In this document: piece by piece, positions 7,891 to 16,083 of the stretch | How positions within the stretch are numbered: the first letter of the stretch is position 1 | How the letters are laid out: the number at the start of each line of letters is the position of its first letter | DNA from: Methanocella sp. | Lineage (GTDB): Archaea > Halobacteriota > Methanocellia > Methanocellales > Methanocellaceae | Direction: 5' to 3' | Assembly: GCF_035506375.1 (NCBI RefSeq) | Contig: NZ_DATJPM010000077.1 | Span: 1 to 64,000 of the forward strand | Length of the DNA: 64,000 bases | Position numbers and translations under genes: made by a program | Notes under the pieces: generated by a model | The model's database searches: none | The model's input: only the letters and a program-made list of their open reading frames with translations | Told to the model about the DNA's origin: nothing

Positions 7891-9155
7891 TCAAGACTAA
7901 GATAGACGATACCCGCCTCCACCTTAGGGAAGAGGCGGACGGCACCGGGCTTTTAATTATCAACGCGTCGTACATCCTGTACCTGGACCGGATCGGGATT
8001 GACTTCGTAAAGCACTACCTCCGGTATTCGAAGAAGAAGCCCCTGGTGGGAAGTGTCAGGGATAACGTAGTCTGGCGCATGATGCTGAAATACAAGGTCA
8101 AGAAGGCCGTGGCTGAGGCCGACTACGACCGCATGCTCAACACGATCTGGGGCGTGGCACAGGGCAACGCCTGCCCGTTCACCTGCTTCGACGTAAAGGT
8201 AAAAGAGCCCCGCTACGGCGAGATGAAATCGCCCATTCGCATTGACCTGGCGCTCACATACCGCTGTAACAATAATTGTGGGCACTGCTACGCCGGCGGG
8301 CCGAGGGAGACGAAGGAGCTTACCACGGAGGAGTGGAAGAAGATAATTAAAAAAGCCGTCGACTTCGAGGTGCCCAACGTGAATTTCACCGGCGGCGAAT
8401 CCCTGCTTCGGGACGACCTGGAGGAGCTGATCGCCTACGCGGAGAGCCTGGACGTGGTCACGGGCCTGATCACGAACGGCCGCCTGCTGACGAAGGAGAG
8501 GGTCGCCTCGCTCAAGAAGGCCGGGCTGGACTACGTACAGATCACCATCGAGTCGCCCGACTCGGCGATACACGATAAGATGTGCGGCGCCAGCTCCTTC
8601 GAGGAGACAGTGGCGGGCATCAGGAACTGCGTGAGCGAGATATACACTACCACGAACTCGACCATCACCCGCAGCAATTACGAGACCATCCGGGACCTCG
8701 TGCCCTTCCTGCATTCGCTGGGCGTGACCAGGTTCGGCCTCAACGCCATCATCCGGGCCGGGAAAGGCACCGAGGCGGAGGGCGTCACGAACGAAGAGCT
8801 GAAGGCCCTGCTCCCCGATATAAAAATAAAAGCGAACGAGCTGGGGATGGAGTTCATCTGGTATACGCCCACGAAATACCACAAGCTCAACCCCGTGGAC
8901 ATGGGCCTTGGCGTGAAGGCCTGCTCGGCCGCCCGACTCACGCTGGCCGTGGAGCCCGACGGGAGCGTCCTGCCCTGCCAGTCATACTTCAAGCCCCTTG
9001 GGAATGCCCTTGCGGACGATTTCCCGAAGATGTGGGACACCGACCTGGCCAAACAACTGAGGTCACATTCGTTCGCGCCCGAGCGCTGCCATAGCTGCAT
9101 TCAGTACCCCATGTGTGGCGGCGGATGCCCCCTCGACCTTCAGTGCGGGTTCTAA
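7887..9155 (+). CDS. Radical SAM/SPASM protein, candidate peptide-modifying enzyme
   Basis: 422 residues. The radical SAM cluster motif CNNNCGHC has cysteines at 127, 131 and 134, followed by NFTGGESLLRDD, the glycine-rich SAM-binding segment. The C-terminus (CSAARLTLAVEPDGSVLPC through ERCHSC, MCGGGCP) carries seven cysteines of a SPASM/twitch domain for auxiliary Fe-S clusters, as in PqqE and sactipeptide or quinohemoprotein maturases. Residues 10-60 (GTGLLIINASYILYLDRIG) resemble a PqqD-type precursor-recognition domain. The start at 7887 is chosen over an in-frame ATG at 7854: it overlaps the upstream stop as ATGA and has a GGGGGAGGG run upstream. The natural candidate substrate is the Cys-rich tail encoded immediately upstream. 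The exact chemistry cannot be read from the sequence. Confidence 0.9.
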   Translation: MIKTKIDDTRLHLREEADGTGLLIINASYILYLDRIGIDFVKHYLRYSKKKPLVGSVRDNVVWRMMLKYKVKKAVAEADYDRMLNTIWGVAQGNACPFTCFDVKVKEPRYGEMKSPIRIDLALTYRCNNNCGHCYAGGPRETKELTTEEWKKIIKKAVDFEVPNVNFTGGESLLRDDLEELIAYAESLDVVTGLITNGRLLTKERVASLKKAGLDYVQITIESPDSAIHDKMCGASSFEETVAGIRNCVSEIYTTTNSTITRSNYETIRDLVPFLHSLGVTRFGLNAIIRAGKGTEAEGVTNEELKALLPDIKIKANELGMEFIWYTPTKYHKLNPVDMGLGVKACSAARLTLAVEPDGSVLPCQSYFKPLGNALADDFPKMWDTDLAKQLRSHSFAPERCHSCIQYPMCGGGCPLDLQCGF

Positions 9156-9169
9156 GCCGCCCTCGCAAT

Positions 9170-9286
9170 GGTTTCAGCCATGAAGCGACTCTAAGCGGGC
9201 CTAAAGCGACACGAAGATGCTATAAAACATATTAAAGGTCTTAGAGCCGCTTTGAGCTGGCTTAGAGTCGCTTCGTGGCTGAAACC
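9170..9286. repeat. Long inverted repeat between convergent genes
   Basis: Arms of 27 nt, GGTTTCAGCCATGAAGCGAC onward (9170-9196) and its complement (9260-9286), match at 26 of 27 positions. Further weaker pairing continues inward, around a central ATAAAACATATTAAAGG. It lies just after the radical SAM stop and before the end of the convergent gene at 9322, so it may act as a two-way transcription barrier. The word style (CTCTAAGC, GACACGAAG) resembles the larger palindromes at 20095, 50505 and 56607. Confidence 0.9.
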
Positions 9287-9321
9287 GTCTATGAGAACTC
9301 GTATGTTTTTTTTTGAGTGCC

Positions 9322-9792
9322 TTAGACACCTCCAAACCATCCTACCGGCCACTGGGGAAAGGCTCTCTGGAGGCCGGAGAACAGGCCCGGGAAGACCCGG
9401 AGAAGGTCCTGGAAGATATAGTACCAAAACGTCATTTGCGGCGATGGGGGAATGGCGGTCTGCGACGGCACCGGTGTCGCGGAAGGCATCTGGGCGGGCA
9501 TTCCGGATGCCGGCGCCAGGCCGGGCTCCATCGATACCGGCATCTCCGGGACGGGCGGCGGATATACGGGCGGATTTTGCGGATATCGAGCGTAAGCGCC
9601 GGCGGGCATCGTGGGCGTGGGAACCGGAGTGACACGGGCCGACCTGGCCGAAATGCCAGACGAAGCGGGTGTCGTGATTTTACTGGCGGGCTTATAGGCT
9701 GTCAGGTATCCCGAGACGAGCGCCGCCACGACCACCGCCGTGACGACAAGAGCGGCTAACGCGAGGCCGAACTTAATCAGATCATGCGCCAT
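9322..9792 (-). CDS. Proline-rich membrane-anchored hypothetical protein
   Basis: About 156 residues; family not recognised. One N-terminal hydrophobic helix (LALAALVVTAVVVAALVSG) would be a signal anchor. It is followed by a long Pro/Ala/Met/Ser-rich, low-complexity stretch (PPVYPPPVPEMPV and similar) and a short aromatic/hydrophobic end (FWYYIFQDLLRVFPG). Such proteins usually span or extend from the cell surface. The ATG at 9792 is preferred over one at 9864: the signal anchor starts directly after it and a GGGTG lies 7 nt upstream. It is divergent from aglB at 9964. No enzymatic motif is visible. Confidence 0.65.
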   Translation of the reverse strand: MAHDLIKFGLALAALVVTAVVVAALVSGYLTAYKPASKITTPASSGISARSARVTPVPTPTMPAGAYARYPQNPPVYPPPVPEMPVSMEPGLAPASGMPAQMPSATPVPSQTAIPPSPQMTFWYYIFQDLLRVFPGLFSGLQRAFPQWPVGWFGGV

Positions 9793-9963
9793 ACATACAC
9801 CCGGTAATAGTATACGAAGGGCAGGAATAAACGTGATGGCCTGTTTTAACGGCCTCAGTGCCAAATAAACGTGCGCTTTACACGCCTTTAGGCGTCAAAT
9901 CCAGGCAAAACAAGCCATAAAATATTAAATTGTTAATATAAAATTTCTTGTCTGGTCATATGC

Positions 9964-12330
9964 ATGAGCGGTAGCCGGAGAACACGAAAGCAGAATAGCG
10001 CTGTGAAGAACGTAGCCCCGTCCCGGGTCGACTGGACATTGCTCCTGCTGGCAGGCATCATGCTGCTCGGCCTGGCGGTAAGGCTGCTGCCGGCGCTGAA
10101 CACGATCGTGGGGGGCCAGGTCATATTCAACGGCCCTGATTCGTCGTACCATATGCGGCGGATCGTCTATACGGTCTTACACTACCCGTTCCCGAACCTG
10201 TTCGACTCGTACGTCAGCTACCCGGACGGCTACGTGATCGGCTGGCCGCCGGTCTTCGACTTCCTCGCGGCGACGGCCGCGCTAATCCTGGGCCTCGGCA
10301 GCCCGGGCGCCTTTACCATCGAGATGGCCTCATCCCTTCTTCCCGTGCTCATCGGCGTGCTGACCATTCCCGTCGTCTATTATCTCGTCCGGGGCCTCCT
10401 GAATGAGAAGGCGGGGCTCATCGCTGCGCTGCTCTTCGCTATCATTCCCGCGGGCGTCTTCCGGTCCATGTTCGGCGTGGTCGACCATCACGGCCTGGAA
10501 GTGCTCGTTTCCATGGCCATGTACCTGCTGTTCATCCGGTCCGTCACAAGCGCAAAAAAGTCAGATATGAGGGTATCCAGCCTTAGCCTTACGGGGCCGG
10601 TGGCATATGCCATCCTCGCGGGCATCGCTTCGGCGTGCATGGTCCTTTCCTGGGACGGGGCCGCGATATTTATCGGCGTCATCGTGGCCTATGCTTTCGT
10701 ACAGTATGTCTATGACGTGCGGAACGGGGAAGACTCGGGATACCTGACCGTCCCAGGAGCCATCGCCTCGGCGACGGGGCTCGCCGTTATCCTGGTGGTG
10801 GACGCCCTGGGGGCCGCGGGCTTTCCTCTTATAACCGCCAGCATGGCGTGGTTCGAGACGATATTCCTCGCGGGCGTCCTGATTTTCTTTATAGTGATGG
10901 CTTTCCTCTCCTCTTTATTCCAAAAGCGTAGGCTGCCATGGTACGGGCTGCCGGTGGCCACGGCCGTTCTGGCGGTCGCCGCCGTGGCCGTGGTCTGGGT
11001 TGTCCACCCAGGGTTCATCTATGCGGCCAGGTCGGGCTTAATTTATTTAGCCGGCATTGACGAAGTCATGGGCACCGTGACCGAGACCGAGATGCTCTTC
11101 ATGTCGGGCGGCCGGCTATCATTCGCCGTCCCGTGGGCCTATTTCTCATTCATCGGCCCGCTCTCCGTGCTGGGCTTGCTCCTGTACCTGTACACCGCCA
11201 GGGTAAAAACGCTGAAGCAGGGCGAAGTGTTCCTGCTCGTCTGGACCGCCGCCGTGCTCGTCCTTGGCATCATGCAGAAGCGCTTCCTCAACATCCTAGC
11301 GGTCAGCGTGTCCACCTTCGGCGCGTACGCCATCTACCGGTCGCTTCAGCTCGCCGGCCTGGAGGAGTACCTTCACCCCTCAAAAAGTAAAAAGCCTTCC
11401 GCCGCGCGATCGGGCAGCATATCGACCGCCCTCACCCTCGTATCATGTATTGTGGCGCTCCTGCTCCTGCCCTCGCTGATCTCCACCATAGCCATGGCCT
11501 TAACGCCCGAGTACTACGCCCAGGACTGGAACAGCGCCTGCCAGTGGGTGAGCGATAATACGCCGAAGACATCCTTCCTTTACTCGGCGGATAACGGGAC
11601 GCATCCGGAGTACGGGATCATGAGCTGGTGGGACTACGGCAACTACATACTGTACAGAGCAGAGCGACCGGCCGTGGCCAACAACTTCCAGACGGGCGTG
11701 AACGAGTCGGCCCGGTTCTTCACGGCCCATGATGAGTCCGCGGCCGACGCCATCGTGGACAACCGGAGCGCGAGATACGTCATGCTCGACTACCGCATGG
11801 GCTCGCCCTACGCCGGCGTGCAGTACGGCATCTTCGAGGACATGGCCCTCCTGGCCGGCGAGAACGCGTCCGGCTATCACGATAGGGCATTATACGCGAA
11901 CCGGTCGGCGAATGAAAAATACTACGATTCCATGTACTCCAGGCTGTTTAACGCGGACGGCTGCGGTGCCGGATACGGCAGTATCACCATCGAGCCCCTC
12001 GAGCACTATCGCCTTATCTACGAGACACACGGCGATGACCCGGTCAAAGTCTTCGAGTACGTAAAGGGCGCGGTCGTAACTGGTAAGGCCGCACCGGGCT
12101 CAGAAGTGGGCATTCGCCTGAACCTCAGCACGCCATACGATGTGCGGAACTACGTGAACAGCACGCTGGCCGGGCCGGACGGCCGGTATGCGTTCGTCGT
12201 GCCCTACGCCACGTCTTCCGGGGGCTTTGTAGCCACCGGCTCCGCATACATCGTCACGAGTGGCGTCACTTCAGCCAGCGTCATCGTGCCCGAGAGCGCC
12301 GTCCTCTCGGGCGAGACCGTGCCTGCCTGA
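9964..12330 (+). CDS. aglB: Oligosaccharyltransferase AglB/STT3 (paralogue 1)
   Basis: 788 residues; transfers a lipid-linked glycan to Asn in N-X-S/T sequons on the outer face of the membrane. About 12 or 13 transmembrane helices come first. They carry the catalytic acidic motifs GPDSSYHMRR in the first loop and FGVVDHHGLEV. An extracellular domain with the diagnostic MSWWDYG at residues 555-559 follows. Downstream sequence ends in a small beta-rich module after DPVKVFEYVKGA. An AATATAAAAT box about 25 nt upstream makes the ATG at 9964 essentially leaderless. It heads a run of seven same-strand glycosylation genes (9964-19971). A 117-bp tract around WWDYG is nearly identical to paralogue 2. 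Confidence 0.95.
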   Translation: MSGSRRTRKQNSAVKNVAPSRVDWTLLLLAGIMLLGLAVRLLPALNTIVGGQVIFNGPDSSYHMRRIVYTVLHYPFPNLFDSYVSYPDGYVIGWPPVFDFLAATAALILGLGSPGAFTIEMASSLLPVLIGVLTIPVVYYLVRGLLNEKAGLIAALLFAIIPAGVFRSMFGVVDHHGLEVLVSMAMYLLFIRSVTSAKKSDMRVSSLSLTGPVAYAILAGIASACMVLSWDGAAIFIGVIVAYAFVQYVYDVRNGEDSGYLTVPGAIASATGLAVILVVDALGAAGFPLITASMAWFETIFLAGVLIFFIVMAFLSSLFQKRRLPWYGLPVATAVLAVAAVAVVWVVHPGFIYAARSGLIYLAGIDEVMGTVTETEMLFMSGGRLSFAVPWAYFSFIGPLSVLGLLLYLYTARVKTLKQGEVFLLVWTAAVLVLGIMQKRFLNILAVSVSTFGAYAIYRSLQLAGLEEYLHPSKSKKPSAARSGSISTALTLVSCIVALLLLPSLISTIAMALTPEYYAQDWNSACQWVSDNTPKTSFLYSADNGTHPEYGIMSWWDYGNYILYRAERPAVANNFQTGVNESARFFTAHDESAADAIVDNRSARYVMLDYRMGSPYAGVQYGIFEDMALLAGENASGYHDRALYANRSANEKYYDSMYSRLFNADGCGAGYGSITIEPLEHYRLIYETHGDDPVKVFEYVKGAVVTGKAAPGSEVGIRLNLSTPYDVRNYVNSTLAGPDGRYAFVVPYATSSGGFVATGSAYIVTSGVTSASVIVPESAVLSGETVPA

Positions 12331-12363
12331 ACGAAGCCCCATGCCTGCCTGAACGAAGCCCCA
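12320..12363. repeat. 22-bp tandem duplication at the end of aglB paralogue 1
   Basis: TGCCTGCCTGAACGAAGCCCCA occurs twice in immediate succession (12320-12341 and 12342-12363). The first copy contains the TGA stop, so the duplication does not alter the protein. It looks like a recent slippage or strand-switch event. Confidence 0.9.
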
Positions 12364-12439
12364 GTCCGCCATTCCGTTAAAATGCAGGTCCAGCGATAAG
12401 CATTTAATTACGAAGCTGGATTTATAATTGGTTTTTACT

Positions 12440-14869
12440 ATGGGGTCTAAACGGAAGGCGCCTGTCGATGCACGGAAAAAGCAGGGCGAGTCGCGCAAAG
12501 AGGAAACGACGCGGGGAAAAAATATCTTTCAATTAAACAACACGGCCGTCCTGCTCTCTGCCATCCTGCTGGTCGGCCTCGCGCTCCGGCTGCTGCCCCT
12601 GACGTACTGCTTTTCCGGCGGCCATATAAACTTCTCCGAGTTCGACCCGTACTATCACATGCGAAGGATCGTGTATGCCGTCGAACACTTCCCGTTCCTG
12701 AACTCGTTCGACTCCTACGTGAACTATCCCTATGGCTACGGCATCAGCTGGCCCCCGCTGTTCGACCTGGCCGCGGCCGCGCTATCGCTCATCGTCGGGC
12801 TTGGCAGCCCGTCCAGGCTGATCATCGAGACGGTATCGGCCTCGCTGCCCGTGGCGCTCGGGCTTATCTCCATCGTGCTGACGTATTACATCGTCAAAGA
12901 TGCCATGGGCAGGGACGCCGGGCTTATCGCCGCCCTGTTCATGGCTATACTGCCCGCATCCATATTCCGTACGGCCTTCGCCTATACCGACCACCACGCC
13001 CTCGAAGTGGCCATGTCGCTGGCCATGTTCCTCTGCTTTACCCGTGCTCTCGCCTCGGCCCGCGAGGAAAAGCTGAGCTTAAATAGCCTGCCGAAGAAGC
13101 CCCTCGCCTATGCCCTCCTTGCCGGAGCATGCATAGCGGGCATGGTCTTCTCGTGGGAAGGCTCGCCCATCTTCATCGGCATCATCGTCCTGTATGCGCT
13201 GGCCCAATATGCCTATGACGCATTCTGCCACGAGGATACCGGGTACCTGAGCACGGCCGGCGCCCTGGCCTCGCTCGTCGCTGCCGTCATCGTTACGCCC
13301 TTTGTCATTATGAGCCCTACGGGGCCGGCCTTCACGATCTCGGCCGTGTATATTTCGTGGTTCCACGTCATCTATCTGCTGGCTATCGCCATGTTCTTCA
13401 TCGCCATGGGCGGCCTCTCCAGGCTCTACTCGGGCGTGAAGGCGCCGTGGTTCTCGGCCGTGCTCACCGCCGTCGCCGCCGCGGCCGTGCTGGCCGTCGC
13501 CATCAGGCTTGCCCTGCCCCAGCTCTTCGATTCCCTGTCGGGAGGCATAATGTTCCTGTTCGGCGAGGGCAATGTCCTGGCGACCATCGTGGAGGTCGAG
13601 CCACTGTTCGTCAACAACGGGGCGTTTTCCGTCGACATTCCCTGGACGTATCTGTCCACGGGCGGAATCCTCGCCATTATCGGGCTGGCCATCTTCCTCC
13701 TGACGAGGAAATGGGGCAGCCTGAAGAACTCCGAGGTCTTCCTGCTTGTGTGGACGCTCGTCGTGCTCGTCCTCGGCATACTCCAGAAGCGCTTCATATA
13801 TTTACTCGCCGTGAACGTGTCCATATTCGCCGGCTTCGCGCTCTTCTGGACGCTGGACATGGTGGGCTTCTACCGGGGCACGGAGAACAACAAAAAGGCC
13901 TCGGGCTCCAGGGAGGCCTGGCTTACGCCCCCGGTCGTGGCCGTGCTCATTGTCATGGCCGTCATGGCCGTACCCATCATAATGAGCGTTTATGCGGTCT
14001 CCGGCTCGCCGGAGCCATACACGCTCGACTGGAACAACGCCTGCCAGTGGGTCAAGGACAATACTCCCAAGACCTCGTATACGTACTCGGCGGATAACGG
14101 GACGCATCCGGAGTACGGGATCATGAGCTGGTGGGACTACGGCAACTACATACTGTACAGGGCAGAGCGACCGGCCGTGGCCAACAACTTCCAGACGGGC
14201 ATCGACGATGCCGCACACTTCTTCATCGCGCAGGACGAGGCCAGCGCGAGCGCCATCATGGATAAGCGTAACGCGAAGTACGTCATGCTGGACTTCCGCC
14301 TCGGCTCCCCGTGGGCGGGCGCGTCCTACGGCGTCTTCGAGAACATGCCCTACCTCGTCGGCGAAGACACGGGCAGCTATCACGCCAGCTACGTGCTTCC
14401 CGAGCCCTATGGAAGCCAGACGATGCTCGACGGAAGCGATAAATACTATAACACGATGTATTCCAGGCTCTATTATAACGACGGGCTTGGCGGCAAGGAC
14501 CCGCTCGGGCACGATACCTTCGGCCTGCAGCACTACCGCATGATCTACACGACGAGCGGCACGGACCCGGTCAAGGTATTCGAGTACGTGAAAGGCGCCA
14601 CTATAACGGGCACAGCCCCGCCCGGGGCTATCGTTAAGGCCCGGCTGAACGTGACCTTCGAGGACGGAGCGCACACGTATTATGCCGAGGCGGTCACGGG
14701 AGTGGACGGGAACTACTCTCTCGTAGTGCCGTACCCGACGTCCGCGACCACAGGGACGACTGTTACGCAGTCCGCGTATATCCTGACTTCGGGCGCATCG
14801 TCCGCCGAAGTGCAGGTGCCCGCCTCCGCCGTGGATAACGGCGAGGCCGTGGCAGGTGGTAAGCTATGA
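12440..14869 (+). CDS. aglB: Oligosaccharyltransferase AglB/STT3 (paralogue 2)
   Basis: 809 residues from the ATG at 12440; an upstream TTG at 12428 is less likely because a TATA-like TTTATAATT sits just before it, making the ATG leaderless. A charged N-terminal tail of about 30 residues (KRKAPVDARKKQ) precedes the membrane part. Catalytic features are EFDPYYHMRR in the first external loop, YTDHHALEV, and MSWWDYG at residues 564-568. The C-terminal domain repeats DPVKVFEYVKGA, as in paralogue 1, and the two clearly arose by duplication. The stop overlaps the next gene as ATGA, so translation of the beta-propeller gene is coupled. It presumably works on a different glycan or acceptor set than its sisters. 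Confidence 0.95.
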   Translation: MGSKRKAPVDARKKQGESRKEETTRGKNIFQLNNTAVLLSAILLVGLALRLLPLTYCFSGGHINFSEFDPYYHMRRIVYAVEHFPFLNSFDSYVNYPYGYGISWPPLFDLAAAALSLIVGLGSPSRLIIETVSASLPVALGLISIVLTYYIVKDAMGRDAGLIAALFMAILPASIFRTAFAYTDHHALEVAMSLAMFLCFTRALASAREEKLSLNSLPKKPLAYALLAGACIAGMVFSWEGSPIFIGIIVLYALAQYAYDAFCHEDTGYLSTAGALASLVAAVIVTPFVIMSPTGPAFTISAVYISWFHVIYLLAIAMFFIAMGGLSRLYSGVKAPWFSAVLTAVAAAAVLAVAIRLALPQLFDSLSGGIMFLFGEGNVLATIVEVEPLFVNNGAFSVDIPWTYLSTGGILAIIGLAIFLLTRKWGSLKNSEVFLLVWTLVVLVLGILQKRFIYLLAVNVSIFAGFALFWTLDMVGFYRGTENNKKASGSREAWLTPPVVAVLIVMAVMAVPIIMSVYAVSGSPEPYTLDWNNACQWVKDNTPKTSYTYSADNGTHPEYGIMSWWDYGNYILYRAERPAVANNFQTGIDDAAHFFIAQDEASASAIMDKRNAKYVMLDFRLGSPWAGASYGVFENMPYLVGEDTGSYHASYVLPEPYGSQTMLDGSDKYYNTMYSRLYYNDGLGGKDPLGHDTFGLQHYRMIYTTSGTDPVKVFEYVKGATITGTAPPGAIVKARLNVTFEDGAHTYYAEAVTGVDGNYSLVVPYPTSATTGTTVTQSAYILTSGASSAEVQVPASAVDNGEAVAGGKL

Positions 14870-16071
14870 AAAAGGGGCTCATCATAATTCTCATAATGCT
14901 GACGCTGGTCCCCGCCGTCGCGTCGGCGGACTGGCCCCAGGCCCGGCACGACGTCGGCCACACTTCAGTGGCCGACTCCGCGCTCAAGCCGCCCCTGGCG
15001 GTCGAATGGCAAAAGAGCGCCGGAGGGGAGGTATTCTCCTCCCCGGTTATATACAACGGCACGCTCTATGCCGGCAGTGGTGCGGGACTGAAGCTCCTCG
15101 CGCTAGACCCTTCCACCGGCGAAAAGAAATGGGATTTTCCGACGCTGTCCTCCGTCGAGTCCACGCCGGCCGCGGCCAACGGCTCGGTCGTCTTCGGCTC
15201 CTACGATGGGTACGTCTATAAGCTGGACGCGGCCAGCGGTCTCCTGGAGTGGAAGTTCTATACAAAGAGCGGCATCCTTTCTTCACCGCTGATATACCAG
15301 GATAAGGTATACGTCGGCACAGATGACGGTAGCTTCTACGCGCTGGACTTCCAGAGCGGGAATATCGTATGGTCGGTCCCGAAGCCGACACAGGCGTCGC
15401 CCGCGGCCGACGGCGGCCTGATATATATCGGCATGCTGGACGGCACGTTCTACGCCATAAACGCGGCCACAGGCAACGTCAGCTGGACATATGAAACGAA
15501 TGAGTCTTTCCACTCATCGCCGCTCATCTTCAACGGCACTGCCTACTGCACGACCCGCGCCGGTACCCTGTATGCCTTCGACGCCCGGAACGGGAGCGTC
15601 CTCTGGTCCTGCGACCTGGGCTATCGATCGGATTCCACGCCCTCTGTCGATCCCTCCACCGGCACCATCTATATCGGGACATACGGCGGCCGGCTCTACG
15701 CATTCGGCGAGAACGGCACGCTAAAATGGGAATCAGCCTATTATGGCCCGATCTACCAGAGCGTGACGGTATCGGGCGATACGCTCTATTGCGCCTCCCA
15801 GAATGGGACGCTCTTCGCTTTAGATAAGGCCGGGAATAAGTTATGGTCCTACGAACTGGGCCAGAGCACTTTCTCCTCCCCGACCGTGGACGGCGGCCGG
15901 CTCTACATCGCCACGATGGGCGGCGAGATACTGGCCTTCGCTGAGACTACGGCCACACCCACGCCCGTGCCCACGAGCTCTCCCCCGGCAGCCACGTCAA
16001 CGCCTTTCCCGGACGCGCTCATCTGCGCCGCCGTGCTGATAACGGCAGGTTTATGCCGTAAGAGCCGATAA
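14866..16071 (+). CDS. Secreted PQQ-like beta-propeller repeat protein, C-terminally anchored
   Basis: 401 residues. A signal peptide (KKGLIIILIMLTLVPAVASA) leads to about eight repeats of the PQQ/quinoprotein-like beta-propeller type, each with patterns such as FSSPVIYNGTLYAGS, LLALDPSTGEKKW and VYVGTDDGSFYALD. A Thr/Pro/Ser-rich linker and a hydrophobic C-terminal helix followed by CRKSR anchor it to the membrane. No PQQ-binding catalytic residues can be claimed; propellers of this kind usually serve as binding scaffolds. Many NGT/NGS sequons make it a plausible substrate of the AglB encoded directly upstream, with which it overlaps by ATGA. Its role in glycosylation is inferred from context only. 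Confidence 0.85.
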   Translation: MKKGLIIILIMLTLVPAVASADWPQARHDVGHTSVADSALKPPLAVEWQKSAGGEVFSSPVIYNGTLYAGSGAGLKLLALDPSTGEKKWDFPTLSSVESTPAAANGSVVFGSYDGYVYKLDAASGLLEWKFYTKSGILSSPLIYQDKVYVGTDDGSFYALDFQSGNIVWSVPKPTQASPAADGGLIYIGMLDGTFYAINAATGNVSWTYETNESFHSSPLIFNGTAYCTTRAGTLYAFDARNGSVLWSCDLGYRSDSTPSVDPSTGTIYIGTYGGRLYAFGENGTLKWESAYYGPIYQSVTVSGDTLYCASQNGTLFALDKAGNKLWSYELGQSTFSSPTVDGGRLYIATMGGEILAFAETTATPTPVPTSSPPAATSTPFPDALICAAVLITAGLCRKSR

Positions 16072-16083
16072 GGGAGCAATATC

